A stretch of 64,000 nucleotides of DNA from Nissolia schottii (GCA_003254905.1 QANU01076963.1:445026-509025); one strand, 5' to 3'; shown: positions 12,000 through 24,429, counted from the stretch's first letter. The notes: a model not told the origin generated them from the letters alone. Made by a program: numbers and translations.

Positions 12000-12715
12000 T
12001 TGGAGTGGCTCTTCATTATCTTTGATTTGTTCTGAGTGATTGTGTTTTTAATACTTTTTCTTCTAACATTAGTGACTTGTGATTTTCTTTTGGGTTGAGG
12101 CTTCGTCCCTACTCTATTTCTTTGCAAATGAATGCATCCATTATTGTCAACTCTTCCAATGAGAATTTTTGGGTTCATTGGGAGTTTCCCTCATCTGGCT
12201 AGGTGGGGGCGAGCTGTGGTGGTCTTATAAGGGATGAATCCAGGGGATTCATCGCTGGTTTCTCGGCGAAATTAGGTGCTACTTCGATTACTTTAGAAGA
12301 GTTCTGGGGCATTTTCCATTTTCTCTGGTGCTTGGCACTTTGGTTTTCCTCGGGAGCGTGTTGATTGTGATTCTTGTTGCACCATTCACTTGATTCAGTC
12401 TTGTCATAAATGCTTGCATCCCGCTTTCAACATTGTTCATAGCATTCGTTAACTTCTGGCGCATGATTAGGAAGTGCATCTTTAGCAAGTTTTCAAAAAA
12501 GCTAATAGAGTTATTGATGGGTTGGCCCGTTTGAGTCATGAGCTTCAGTTTTTTGATGTCCTTTGGTTAGATGAAGTTCCGTTTTTTGTTCCTCCTTTGC
12601 TTCTAGGATGATTTGAGGAAGGCCTTTCGGCCTAGAAGGTTTTAGTGTTTTTTCGTATTCTTGTTTGGGCCTGGGGCTCATTTTCAATCAAAAAAATTGC
12701 ATGTAGTCCATTCCA
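12000..12715 (+). mobile_element. LINE 3' end with degenerate RNase H domain
   Basis: The translated plus strand gives GASCGGLIRDESRGFIAGFS, the glycine-rich start of a LINE-type RNase H domain. Further on, after stops and frameshifts, it gives FKKANRVIDGLAR, the usual end of that domain. A TTGTTTGGGCCTGGGGCTC word before a short A run resembles the 3' untranslated end of plant LINEs. The part before 12130 is too decayed to assign. This is not a functional gene. Confidence 0.7.
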
Positions 12716-14000
12716 TAGCCCAATTGGAAGAAAACCCTAAATTTCAATGGAAAAGAGGTTTTTGTGGTGATAGTTTCATAATTTATCCCCCAACTGCGGG
12801 CTTGGTTTATGTTTTGTTACCATAAAAATGAACGATTCCGTACTAATATTTTGTCAAACATAGAATTCAAACCCATAAGGGCCCAATCATTAATGGACCC
12901 AGCTGTCATACACACAATTGGGCCATCCACCTGTCTGATTTTTAGTGGACTAGGACATGTAAAGTGAGTTTAGTCTAAAATGTGAAAGTGATAAATTATT
13001 TGGTGGAACTTGCATGCACACTTCATTAATCTAGTGATAAATAATCTCTCTCTTTTTTCTTTTAGATGAAAAATTCACCTTAAAAGATTCTAATCCTAGT
13101 CCCAAGTGTTATGCTAAGCTCAACAAATTATATAGCTCAATTGCTTCAGTTCATAATCAATGACAACAGTTAACCATATTACCAACCATTTAAATTCATC
13201 ATTAGTGATAGCGATATCAGTGCGCGAGACTGGAGGCGCAGAAAATGGAGGTTAAACTTGGGCCACCATCATCACCAGACAAATAATAACAATATAACAG
13301 TTCCGTGAATAAATATTTTTAAAGCACTAGTTAAAATCATAGTGCAGCGGTGAACAAATTATCTCTAACGAGAGAATCAAACTTTAAACTTTTAAAAAAA
13401 GAAAATTATTAAACAACTTCTAAAAAACACCTGATAGAGAACTATAATAGAGTTATGTTATTGGAATTCTTCAAAATTATAGACACTCTTTAACACTAAC
13501 TTATGAGTTATGTGGAAAAGATAAAGACAAAAATGTAAGGTGTACAGCTAAAAAACGTTTATTCTACCATCAACGTATAGCTTGGTACCATGAATATGGA
13601 GTCAGGCACAGAAATAAATATTTCAAAACAAATATAAAAATATTACAAAATTGAAATACAAACATTATCAAATACAAAAATAAAATAAGACTAGCCCCTA
13701 TCTAATTAAATAATAAAAAATTGTCATTCTCCTTCCTCACACTATAAAACGCATGCGTTTTCACTTTTTTAGAAACAAACATTTTAAGACACAAACTTTA
13801 TATAACAAAAAAATAACCATTATCGAATACAAAAACAAAATAAAATAGGACATAGGACAAACATATCAAATCAAATAGCAAAAAGTAACTGTTACATACT
13901 TTCTCTTGCTCCCAGACACAAACTTTACACAAAATATAAACAAACTTTGGTACTAATGGACACAAACTTATAGCAATTAGAAGTAAACTTTGGTACTCAC
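12716..14000. other. Intergenic stretch, no gene seen
   Basis: AT-rich. From 13600 to 13990 the words ACACAAACTTTA and AAATACAAAAATAAAATA recur loosely, suggesting an old repeat. No coding frame or RNA gene was recognised. Confidence 0.4.
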
Positions 14001-14564
14001 CAAGGTTGTCAAACTCGAGAGTTTAAATAAACTCGTGAAGTCTCAGCAAACTAGAATCGTAAATAGTTTACATACGTAAAAAAATATGTTATGGGCAATA
14101 TAATTAAGAACTAAACTTGATTAAATATTGTATTTATAATTGAAATTGAATAGTGTTAACTTTAAATTAAATTAATGAAAGAAATGTCATAAAATACACC
14201 TTAATGCATGACACTTAGTGGTTATGTCATATTTTATTTAGTATCTGTATTATTTTATAGTTTAATAAAACATAGTTCAATTATGATAAATATATGAAAT
14301 TAACTAAATAAACTCAATATATATGATCTAATATAAACAAAGTTAGGTAAGTATCTAACAAAGTTACAAAATTTGTACATTTTAAGGTAAACTCGTAAAC
14401 TCGTTTGTAGATTTTAACTCATAAACTTGCTAGTAGAATCAAGAGTTTACTTAAACTCGTACGAGTTTACCAAAAAAGAGTTTACATAAGTTTTAATTTG
14501 TTTTGCGTAGTAAAATCGTAAACTCGTAAGAGTTTACAAGTTAACTCAAGAGTTTAACAATCAT
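14001..14564. mobile_element. TIR element rich in AAACTCGTAAACTCGT words
   Basis: The left end reads GGTTGTCAAACTCGAGAGTT. The right end, reverse-complemented, reads GATTGTTAAACTCTTGAGTT. ACTCGTAAACTCGT-type words recur near both ends. A possible 9-bp duplication flanks it with one mismatch (GGTACTCAC at 13992 and GGTACACAC at 14565), which would fit a Mutator- or hAT-like origin. There is no open frame. Confidence 0.6.
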
Positions 14565-14919
14565 GGTACACACAGACACAAAGTTTTGAATAAGAATAAG
14601 CAAATGTTACCACAGACATAAACAAACTTTGGAAGTTAGAGACACAAACTTTCAAACAAGTAAATCCATAACGTTTTGCAAATAAGAAAATAAAAATGAA
14701 ACAAAGAAGATTGCGAAAATGAAGAAGGATGAGGAGCAGGGTGGAGATGAAAAATAAATAAATGCTATGTTGAAGGTTTACATATAGAAGAAAAGAGATA
14801 AAAATAGGGGTCGTAGATGGAAAAAGTGACAGAAAATGAAGAGGGAATGGGACACGAGAGAGAAAATGAAGAAGGCAGGTGGGCTTCATTACTTGTATAT
14901 GGGTTTAGTATAACTTGTA

Positions 14920-15150
14920 TACCAAAATATGGGTTGGAACATAAATTTACAATCGTATGGGTCTGAGTCTGAAATCTCCACAGGGTATGACGATTTCAGA
15001 CATTAAAAAAAAAATTGAAATTGTCATAAGATGTGGCAATTTCAGACATTTAAAAAAAAGGTCTGAAATCGCCACAGGGTGTGGCGATTTTAGATCCAGA
15101 CTCATGCAAATATAAATTTTTTACATGGAACATATTATGAGATTAAAATC
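14920..15150. mobile_element. Small palindromic TIR element, copy 1
   Basis: Short palindromes of the form GTCTGAAATCGCCACA / TGTGGCGATTTCAGAC occur several times between outer inverted ends, ATAAATTTACAATCGTATGG on the left and TGCAAATATAAATTT on the right. The same architecture recurs at 17310-17450. There is no coding potential and no confirmed target duplication. Confidence 0.55.
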
Positions 15151-16560
15151 CTTTGGGGAGAATATATAGGTAATAAATCCAGGCAGGCGAGGGAGAATGA
15201 GCAAATAAGATAAAGAAAATGAAAGTTAAATATAATTAAATGTAGTTAGGCATTTTTTTAGTTGCACACAGAGTATTACTAAAGAAAAAATATACATGGG
15301 CAGCCTATGTAGTGAGTGTTAAGGATGTCTATGCTTTTAAAATATTTAAATAATATAATTCTAATGAATATTACCTTTTGATTTAATTTATGATTGGTGT
15401 ATACCGTCAATATCAAATATCAAGATGGCGATAATTTTTTTTTAAACAAAATATTTAATTAATTGTGTTTAATAATGGCTATATAAACAAAGAAAATAAA
15501 TCATTGATTACATTATTATTAATTTGTTTATTATTTTTCTTAATATGTGTGTTAACTTTAATATGATACATCCTCCATTGAGTTATACACGGGTATTAAA
15601 AAAATAATTAAAAACCATAATACTTTATAAAATTATCCCTATTTAATATTTTTATTTATATTTTCTTTCTCATCTATTTTTTTTACTAAGTCTATTTAAT
15701 AAAAGTATCATAAAAAAATAATTAATATTATCTAAAATTAAAAATTAAACATTTATTTATAAAAATACCAAAATAAAAAATAAATAGTTATTTAAAAATA
15801 AAAAGAGTACTAATTATTTTTAAAAAGGTGAAATAATTGAATTGAAAGAGAAGTGATTTTTTTGCCTAAACATAAGTTTGAACATTTCAATTGAAGTACA
15901 CTCTAAAGGTATGATGTACTCTGTACTAACTTTGTTAAAATGTACACTTACTATTTTTCTAATGGAATAAAAATATACTTACTTATTCATGAGTTCTAGT
16001 CATAGTTATTAAACTGACTAAGAAGCTCAATTCAATTACTCATTTGAGTCATTGGGTTATTAGTCTAATCAATGACTTATTAAGTCACTTGTTGAACTAG
16101 ATATAATTAAATAAATATATTAAAGTCGATTAAAATTAAAATAAATATAATAAAATGTTAAAGATAAATAACAACTTAACGTATTTAAATGTATAATATA
16201 TATTATTAATTAAACTTTATGACAAAAATGACGTGTTAACTTGATAGTAAGAGTCTGAGGATCGGTGAAAACTTTCTATGACTCATCTCATTACATATTG
16301 ACCTACTATATCATATTTAATTTGTCAAATAATTAAGGGGTACCGAGTATTTGTCAATGCTCCCTAATATGCCATTAATAATCTTGTATGAAAGAATTTT
16401 TAAAAGTAATGTTTAGATCTTTTAATTCATCATTCTAAACTTCTTTTTAATTATTAAATGAGACAAAAAAACTAATGTTTTTAAAATTTTAAAATATTAA
16501 ATACATCTATTTTCTTTTATCTCATTTAATAATAATAATAAAAAAAATGCGTTAAGAGGC
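15151..16560. other. AT-rich intergenic stretch, no gene seen
   Basis: Very AT-rich with only short chance frames. No recognisable exon, RNA gene or element ends were found on either strand. Confidence 0.4.
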
Positions 16561-16613
16561 CCAATATTACTCAATTTTGAAAGACGTGGAAAAGGAGAGT
16601 GAGATCTCCGAGA

Positions 16614-16754
16614 ATGGCGGTTTTGTGCGTTAATATTAGGCGAGGCGTGGCGTTGGTGCGACCGCATTGCCAAACCCTACCATATCCTACTCCTTACTGT
16701 ACCAATGTACTTACTGACCCTCTATCCTCTCAAATTACCGTACCATTTCGTTAG
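16614..16754 (+). CDS. Unrecognised 46-aa small ORF in a locally GC-rich patch
   Basis: An ATG (context GAGAATGGCGG) opens 46 codons starting MAVLCVNIRRGVALVRPHCQ and ending at a TAG just before an (AT)n tract. The patch is clearly more GC-rich than its surroundings. No domain, signal peptide or homologue is recognised, and the length could arise by chance. It may be a small gene, a leader exon of something lost in the gap, or noise. Confidence 0.15.
   Translation: MAVLCVNIRRGVALVRPHCQTLPYPTPYCTNVLTDPLSSQITVPFR

Positions 16755-16759
<5 letters not shown>

Positions 16760-16786
<27 letters not shown>
16760..16786. repeat. (TA)n microsatellite
   Basis: A clean alternating TA run of about 27 bases, followed by AT-rich sequence. 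Confidence 0.9.
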
Positions 16787-16793
<7 letters not shown>

Positions 16794-17309
16794 AACTACT
16801 AGTAATGATTACAAATCCAAAGACTTTAACAGGAAACGATGACAGGTGGCGTGGGTCATTCATAATAAAAAAAATGTTATTTTTATATTAATTTTGATGT
16901 AAATATTAAATTTTTTCTTTTATTTATATCATAAAATTTACATTTATATCACATGACATGAACATAAATTTTGTGAAATATGTGAGAGGAAAAATTTATT
17001 ATTTGTACCAAATAATTAGTGTACAAATAGCATTCTTTTGTTCTGCTGGATACTTGAACCAACTTTTCCATTTTAACTTTGACATATACAGTAGTAAAAA
17101 TAATAGTTAGTATACCATATGGGTTTGACCCAACAATAATAGGGTGGCGAGGCAAAGCGTGCTCTAAAGCATGTAAGAGATCTCTGGACGTGCATCAGCA
17201 GCAGATAATAAATCATCATTCACATACTAATATTATTGCACACCATGTCAATGCCAATGGATTTATTACCTATATATTTCCTACAATAGATGTATATTTC
17301 ATAATGTGT

Positions 17310-17450
17310 TTTATGTAACAAATTTACAGTTGTATGAGTTTAAATTTTAGACTTTTTTAAAAAAATTGTCTAAAATTATTATAGGATGTGATAATTTTAG
17401 ACTCAAGCTCATACAATTATAAATTTGTATTCTAATTCATATTTTAATAT
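17310..17450. mobile_element. Small palindromic TIR element, copy 2
   Basis: The left end reads ACAAATTTACAGTTGTATGA. The right end, reverse-complemented, reads ACAAATTTATAATTGTATGA. Inside is a TCTAAAATTATTATAGGATG / GTGATAATTTTAGAC palindrome, equivalent with C-to-T-type changes to the one in the 14920-15150 copy. The decay direction fits old methylated transposon DNA. Confidence 0.6.
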
Positions 17451-17960
17451 ATAAATTATATAAAAACCATGTATAAGTAATGAATCGAATGTCAATGAAA
17501 TCACCCTGCTCCAATTCACAAACATTAATTGTCATTACAAAATCTCAACAACTTTTTTCTTTCTTTCTCTAACCCAAATTAATTATCACGCTCATCTGAG
17601 CGGCCACGTGCGAGATGCAATGCAAAGAGCAAATCTGAAATATTACTAATATATTTGTCAAAATAAAAGGAAGGGAGAGAGACGGCGTGTTAATTAAAAG
17701 TGATTTTTATTTATTTATTATGAATATAGTCATAGTATTCGCGTGTGACGCTTTTTCTTAATTAAAGTCTGCTACTTCTATCTGTGTCTGTGCCACCAGA
17801 TTTTGTGGTCGGCTTCCCCAGATTTTCTTCCAATTTTTTTTTTTTGTAGATTTAATAATGTTTGTTGGGATAAGGGAGGAGTATTATATTTGGCTGCGTA
17901 CGCCGTCAAATTACAGCATTTACAACTTTTTGTTTTTGTAAATAATTTGGTCACTTAATA
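17451..17960. other. Stretch left of the assembly gap, with one G-box
   Basis: No coding exon was recognised. A CACGTG G-box sits at 17605-17610 in a small GC-rich patch (GCGGCCACGTGCGAG). Pyrimidine-rich sequence around 17770-17850 might be promoter or leader of something in the gap, but this cannot be tested here. Confidence 0.3.
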
Positions 17961-18733
17961 NNNNNNNNNNNNNNNNNNNNNNNNNNNNNNNNNNNNNNNN
18001 NNNNNNNNNNNNNNNNNNNNNNNNNNNNNNNNNNNNNNNNNNNNNNNNNNNNNNNNNNNNNNNNNNNNNNNNNNNNNNNNNNNNNNNNNNNNNNNNNNNN
18101 NNNNNNNNNNNNNNNNNNNNNNNNNNNNNNNNNNNNNNNNNNNNNNNNNNNNNNNNNNNNNNNNNNNNNNNNNNNNNNNNNNNNNNNNNNNNNNNNNNNN
18201 NNNNNNNNNNNNNNNNNNNNNNNNNNNNNNNNNNNNNNNNNNNNNNNNNNNNNNNNNNNNNNNNNNNNNNNNNNNNNNNNNNNNNNNNNNNNNNNNNNNN
18301 NNNNNNNNNNNNNNNNNNNNNNNNNNNNNNNNNNNNNNNNNNNNNNNNNNNNNNNNNNNNNNNNNNNNNNNNNNNNNNNNNNNNNNNNNNNNNNNNNNNN
18401 NNNNNNNNNNNNNNNNNNNNNNNNNNNNNNNNNNNNNNNNNNNNNNNNNNNNNNNNNNNNNNNNNNNNNNNNNNNNNNNNNNNNNNNNNNNNNNNNNNNN
18501 NNNNNNNNNNNNNNNNNNNNNNNNNNNNNNNNNNNNNNNNNNNNNNNNNNNNNNNNNNNNNNNNNNNNNNNNNNNNNNNNNNNNNNNNNNNNNNNNNNNN
18601 NNNNNNNNNNNNNNNNNNNNNNNNNNNNNNNNNNNNNNNNNNNNNNNNNNNNNNNNNNNNNNNNNNNNNNNNNNNNNNNNNNNNNNNNNNNNNNNNNNNN
18701 NNNNNNNNNNNNNNNNNNNNNNNNNNNNNNNNN
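17961..18733. other. Assembly gap (773 N)
   Basis: The run of N is continuous. The sequence to its right is the terminus of a Mutator-family element, so the missing DNA probably includes the rest of that element. Confidence 1.
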
Positions 18734-19032
18734 AGGGCTGGGGCTGGGGCTGTTTATTTTTTTATTTTTTTTTAATTTTAATTAAAAACGGGTCGGGTCG
18801 GGTCTAAGTGAACCGGGTTGATGGGTTGATGAGTGGGTGAACCGGGTCATGCCACGTGGTGAGTCCACGTGGCACGCCACATTCGCGGGGCTAACGGCTA
18901 CGTCAGCACCATCAGTTCCCAGACGTTAGCAGGGACTAAAATCAAATTTTGATATTTCACAGGGACTAAAACTTACATAGAGGGACCAAAACCAAACTTT
19001 CCCAAATTACAGGGATGAAAAACTTAATTAAC
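18734..19032. mobile_element. Right end of a second Mutator-family element, truncated by the gap
   Basis: It ends in CTTAATTAACCC, like the termini of the 10401-11459 element, and shares CACGTGGCACGCCAC, GCTACGTCAGCACC and repeated CAGGGACTAAAA words with it. The inner part is GC-rich with repeated CGGGTCGGGTC. The left end and target duplication lie in the gap. Confidence 0.65.
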
Positions 19033-19202
19033 CCTAACGATATATAATATTTTGTACGTAGTTAAAACACAACCCCCCCTAATTGCTCACTTTGTTTACA
19101 TTTTTTTTTGCTATTTTCTATTCGTTACTTAATTAGATTAAAAATATATTAAATATTTTTTAATTATATCTATATTATCTGTCATCTTTCTAATAAACTA
19201 AT

Positions 19203-19378
19203 GGGGTTGGTCCAAGTGGTAAGCAGCTTGGTATCATTTAAGCAAGGTCTCGAATTCGAGATCTTGTGTACGCCGTTATCCCCGCTGAGAGACTCACTCG
19301 CCATAACCAGGTGCGCGACCCGGGTCGACCCGGATTAGTCATTCAATTTTCACACGAGAATAAAAATATTTTTTGACC
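19203..19378 (+). mobile_element. tRNA-derived SINE
   Basis: An A box TGGTCCAAGTGG (19208-19219) is followed after 26 bases by a B-box-like GGTCTCGAATTCGA (19246-19259), the spacing of an internal RNA polymerase III promoter. Downstream is a non-tRNA body with GACTCACTCGCC and GCGACCCGGGTCGACCCGG, then an A/T-rich 3' end. It lacks a cloverleaf and acceptor stem, so it is not a tRNA gene. The target duplication was not resolved. Confidence 0.7.
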
Positions 19379-20180
19379 AACAATTTATCATTTTACGTGA
19401 ACTCAATTATTACAAGAAAATTATCACTATTGTCAATGATAAACACCATAAACACATTCAAACATCTTTTTAATAACATTTAATAATTATAACACTTATT
19501 ATTTAGAGTTAATTTAATATATATAGTCTGTTTTTTTTTTATCTCAATGCTAGTTAAATCACTTTTTAATAGGTGTGTTTTCATAAAATAAAATTAAAAA
19601 GTGGCTGGAGGGAATATATAGTATTATGGAAGGGTGATACACATATTGAGTGAAGTTACTATTATGGCCTCGACTGGGCAGACAGACGGGCCTGGTTAGT
19701 GGTGTCTTTTCTCTTTCTTCTGCTACTTCTTCTATTTGTGACACTATCTACTCTCAAATGGAATGCCATGCTTCCTTTGATTTTTAGGGATGGTTAATCT
19801 GTCCTGTTTGAGAGTTATTTAAGGTTGACTTTGAGCTTTCAAAAATTAGATACGATGTACTATTTTCTCTATCTTTCGTTTTAATTAGCTAATTTTTTTT
19901 ATAATTTTAAAATATTAATTTATTTATAACATTTAAATATAGTTATTTTTTTATTCATATCCATAATTATGGTGAGACATTTATTAATATAGTGAATATA
20001 AAAAGAGTAATAATTATATTAAAAATAAAAATTTAATTTTTTATACAAAAATAATTTTATTAATTCATATTATTTTATATATTTATCAATTTTTTTATAC
20101 ATACACAATTGTATTATAAATTCGGCTTAATTTATCGAATTGAAAATAAAATGAAAAAAATTATTTGTTTTATGCGAAAA

Positions 20181-20222
<42 letters not shown>

Positions 20223-21225
20223 CCCATAAATTAATAAAATTCACCCGTGTCATAATTATAACACATTAAATAATAACTTAGCAGTGAAATAATAAACTCT
20301 TACTTATTTACTATACTTTTTTTAAAGAAAAAAAAACTTTGTTTTAAGTATTACTTTTGCTAAATATACGCGTGCAATGGAGAACTTAATTGCTGCTTTA
20401 ATAAAGCATAAAGATATCAAGCAAACTTAGCCTTTCTTTATGATGTACCAAGATAAAAAAAAGGATAGATATCTAGCAAACAAGGCTAATTCGGCCAATG
20501 ACGACGTTAAATCTTCTAGCTTTAAAATATTAAAATTGGTAGTGTGGTTATTAGTGGAATTGGAAATGCCCATATTATTGAGAAAATGGCCACACGGTGC
20601 AACTCATTTGAAGTCCTTTAGTACCCTCAACATAATGTGTTCTCCACTGCATTTGCCCCAAAGGCACTGCTATAATGATAACCCTTAAAATGAGTTACAC
20701 AATACATCCACCACATTGCATCGAGTAGTATCTCACGTGTGCTGTTTTTTTTTTTCGTTACTTTTTTCTTTTGGCATATTTATTGATTAGAAATTGCTAT
20801 ACTTTTATTTTTATGCTATGTGTAAAATTATTATGTCTTGAATTACACCTTTCATCTTTATGGAAAATAGAAAAGGGGAAATGCATCTCCCTTGCTTTCA
20901 CAATGTGATACTTCCTTCTATAATATACCTATTTTGATGTAATTTTTGGTATATGTTATGGGCCAAGCTCAATCTCAAGATAATCCTTATAATCAAATGG
21001 GTTTGGTCCATGGGAATACAAATGAGACTTATTCCAATACAACCAGGCTCGTTAGGATAGAGAGCCGTAACCAACTCAATCTTTATTCAATATGACGGTT
21101 ACAAATTTATAACTGAATTTATAAACCTAATGGTTAGACCCCACAAGTATAAATAATCACGGTTGCAAGGAATATACAACGGCACAATTATAAGTATATA
21201 AGCATGGATCCAACCATGTTTTAAT
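19379..21225. other. AT-rich intergenic stretch, no gene seen
   Basis: It contains an (AT)n microsatellite at 20185-20219 and only short chance ORFs. The 82-codon frame at 20440-20688 has no recognisable domain. Confidence 0.4.
20185..20219. repeat. (AT)n microsatellite
   Basis: An uninterrupted AT run of about 35 bases. Confidence 0.9.
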
Positions 21226-21229
21226 TAGG

Positions 21230-23520
21230 AACTCTTTTACATACTTCTACTCTATATTATATTCACAAATTGGATCTGAACAAGTACCTGAACTTTCTTC
21301 TTAGGCAAGGGAGGGAGGGTGAAGAATGATGGGAAATTCAACACAATAATTCGACAACTCAATCGGAGCTATATGCAGCGGATAATAATTTCCCCAACTT
21401 GCAAGAATCTATGAGGAGCAATAACAATAACACACAAACAGGAAGACACGGGAATTTTTAACGTGGAAAACCTTCTCAATGTGAGAAGTAAAAACCACGG
21501 GCACAAGCCAGTCAATCAAGCTCCACTATGATCAAAATAAGGGTACAAGAGAGTCTCAATCACAGCACAAATCGTGCTCAATAATCAGCCAATAGAACAA
21601 GGCAAGAATGATGAAATAGAGAATAAAAGAAACCAGAAAACCCCAACCTCGCTGTTACTGTGCGCGGCCAATTTCTCACTGCTCAGACAACTACTCGACT
21701 ATTGGGCCGTCCAGATTGAAGTATCACAAGTTCCGAACCTGCTGTAAAAATTTTAGCCCGATCCAACGGTGAACGAAGCGGTAGCGGCCGATCGAAAATT
21801 TCTGTGCAGACAAAAACGGGAAAAACCTTTTTCTTCTCTTTTCCTTATTTTATCTCTTTTCTCTGCCTCCTCTCTTAACCCTAAAACTGACCCCTTTCCA
21901 CTATTAAGTGAGATTAGTGGGTTTGTAAATATTGGGCCTTTCTCCACATAGGAAGGGAGCCCAACCCAACAAAGAATACTGATTTTAATTTCTTAATTGA
22001 TAAGATGAATGATAGGCTTTGTGGTTGGAAGAGAAATTTGTTGAATAGGGGATGATAGGATTGCTTTGGCAAATGCATGCAATCATTTATGCTATTCTTG
22101 TCTATAATATGCAAGCAACGTGGGTGCTCCAAGCTACGCGTAATTATGAGGTGGATCAAGTGGTGCGTGCGTAGTTTTATTTGGAAGGATAATCATGACA
22201 AGGGTATGAATTTGGTAAATTGGGATGTTGTTACAAGGCCTAGGATGCATGGTGGTTTGGGAGTGCACGCGCTCGACCTGGTTGAGTAATTGGGGGGCTA
22301 TGCTTGACAAACTTGTTTTTGATATTTTTCCTCCTTCACAAAAGCTTTGGGTTAAGGTTCTTTGCCAAAATTAATTATAAACTATCTGCCTTTTGGTCTT
22401 TCTTGGGCTCTACTCATAATGTTTCTAGTACTTGTTGAGCCTCCATTGTTAAGGCTACTCAAATTTTTAATGAAGGGTTTAGACTTGTCCTGGAAAATGG
22501 GGTGTCTTCTTAATTTCTATTTCTCACCATGTGTTGGGTTCCAACCCTTGTGCTAGCGGGTTCCTTATGTGCGTGCATATCTTTGATTTCTAATTAAGTT
22601 GTCTATTGTTGATGTTTGGGATCAAAGGTACTAGTGTTAGGATGTTCTTGCTACACCGTTCAATCCATTTGTGATAGATGTGATTCTCATGAAGAATCAA
22701 TCTTGTATTGTCTTTGGGATTGTCACATGCCTTGTATGGTTTGGTGGAAAGTTGGCATGGATCCTTCCTTTTTGGTTTTTAATGATATTCGAGAGTGGCA
22801 GGCATTGATTGCCTCTCACCCTTAGGTGTCCCTTCTGTGCTCGTCAGTATGGTGGATTTGGAGGAGTCGCAATGAAAAGGTAATTAATCATTCTACTTAG
22901 TCAGTTTTTAACATCCTTAATCGGATCCAAGTGGACTTTGAGACGCTACGACCTTTGGATGATTCGGGTTTGAGTCCGCAAACTTGTTCTCAATTAGTTT
23001 CTTAGGTTTGGCCTCAACCAGGTATAGTGAAGATCAATGTTGATGGGAGCTCTCAGGGGAACCCAGGATTGGTAGGTTTCAGTGGCCTCATTCGCAACAA
23101 CGATGATAATTGGATTGTGGTCAAGGGTGTTGTCGGTCATGCAGATATATAACCTCTTGCCATAAATTGATTGTTATTCGTTTTGGGCTCCAAGTTGCTT
23201 AGGACTATGGCTTTCGATGAGTTTGTTGTGAGAGTGATTCCATGGAGGCTATTCGCTTGGTGCAATTAGATATTGAGGATCATATCTACCTTAATGTGAT
23301 TCGTGACATTTAGGATTGGTTAGCGAGAGATTTTGATGTTTCTATAACCCATGTTCTCAGGGAGGGGAATGCTTGCGCTGATTGGTTGGCAAAAGAAGAC
23401 ACCGTGGCTGCAGGCTGTTTTAGAATTGTTGAAGAGGCCCCTGTAGCTCTTCAACTTTTGTTGAGCAATGCCTTTAGAGACACCTTGTTTCTTAGATTGT
23501 AGATTGCTTTTATTTTCAAA
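21230..23520 (+). mobile_element. Degenerate LINE (RT C-terminus, connection, RNase H), split by a solo LTR
   Basis: RT-downstream words appear before and after the LTR: DLNKYL at about 21275 and LIDKMNDRLCGWKRN from about 21995. These are followed by FIWKDNHDKGMNLVNWDVV and MHGGLGV at about 22170-22270. A zf-RVT-like section leads to a C-terminal RNase H domain: KINVDGSSQGNPG at about 23030, then LREGNACADWLAKED at about 23355-23400. Numerous stops and frameshifts make it a pseudo-element. The endonuclease and RT core upstream were not identified. Confidence 0.82.
21327..21971. mobile_element. Solo LTR (645 bp) with 5-bp target duplication
   Basis: The sequence starts TGATGGG and ends CCCAACA, short TG...CA inverted termini. 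It is flanked by AAGAA on both sides (21322-21326 and 21972-21976). The LINE reading frame continues correctly if the LTR and one AAGAA are left out, which independently confirms the borders. No internal retroelement coding region or second LTR is present, so it is most simply a solo LTR left by recombination. Copia or Gypsy origin cannot be told. Confidence 0.88.
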
Positions 23521-24111
23521 TGTACCAAAAAAAAAATCACAAACTGCCTTAAGTTTTGGAGTAGCTTTGCAAGTACCCACCGCGATAGAGTCATATCATA
23601 TTTTCGACATTCGATTTGTGCTTCCATCTCAGAAAGATCTTGAGCTTTGCTTGAGGCCAAGGTTTCAAATAATTTCAGTCCTACCAAATTGCTTGTGAAA
23701 CAGGATCTTACATACTTATTGAGATCTATTTGAATGTCATACGAAATTGTCTACCGTCATTCTTTTTATATGGACTTGTCTAAACTGCTCTTGAAAGAGG
23801 AAAGAGCATTCATATATGTTCCAAAGTGTTGAAATATAATCTTGTTTAAAAGTAAGATTTGTTTTAGGTGAATATAATGACCCATTGTCTTAAACTAGTC
23901 AAGATTCATCGATGGTGTATGCTAAACTAATTGAAGCGCTCAACTAACTTCATACATGTAAAATAAACTAGCTTAATTAATATTCTTAAGGCATATAAGG
24001 AAGTACCGACAAATTTTTGAGATACTACATCAATTGCATATAGTTGCATATTCCTTTAAAAATTTGATAACTACTCAACAAAATGGACAAATATGTATTT
24101 CAAATCGCGTG

Positions 24112-24142
<31 letters not shown>

Positions 24143-24425
24143 AGGGTTCTTCGCCCTAGCTCTCCCCATTCTTTTTTCCCGTTTAGAAAATAGGGAAAAA
24201 AAGTTGAGACAAAACACGTCTTTAAGATTTAGGATTTAAAATTTAGGAAAACATAAAAATTTCTGGGTAAAGAGGGGCTAAATGTTTCTTTCTCATAATC
24301 ATAATCAATAGTTTCAAATTCAAATTTTAAGTATAAAAAAATTAGTGTTTGGAGAGTTATGTCGCCTATGAAATCTCAAATGCTCAAACGAGATTAATTT
24401 TAATAAGAAGATACATGTAGTTTAA
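23521..24425. other. Intergenic stretch with a (TA)(TG)n tract
   Basis: No gene was recognised. A TATATA run turns into (GT)n at about 24110-24143. Short ORFs at 23451-23698 overlap on both strands and look like chance frames. Confidence 0.4.
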
Positions 24426-24429
24426 CCAA

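Noticed and set aside
14380-14560. Telomere-like AAACTCGTAAACTCGT reiteration
   Set aside because: It is not the plant telomere TTTAGGG unit and lies in the ends of a TIR element.
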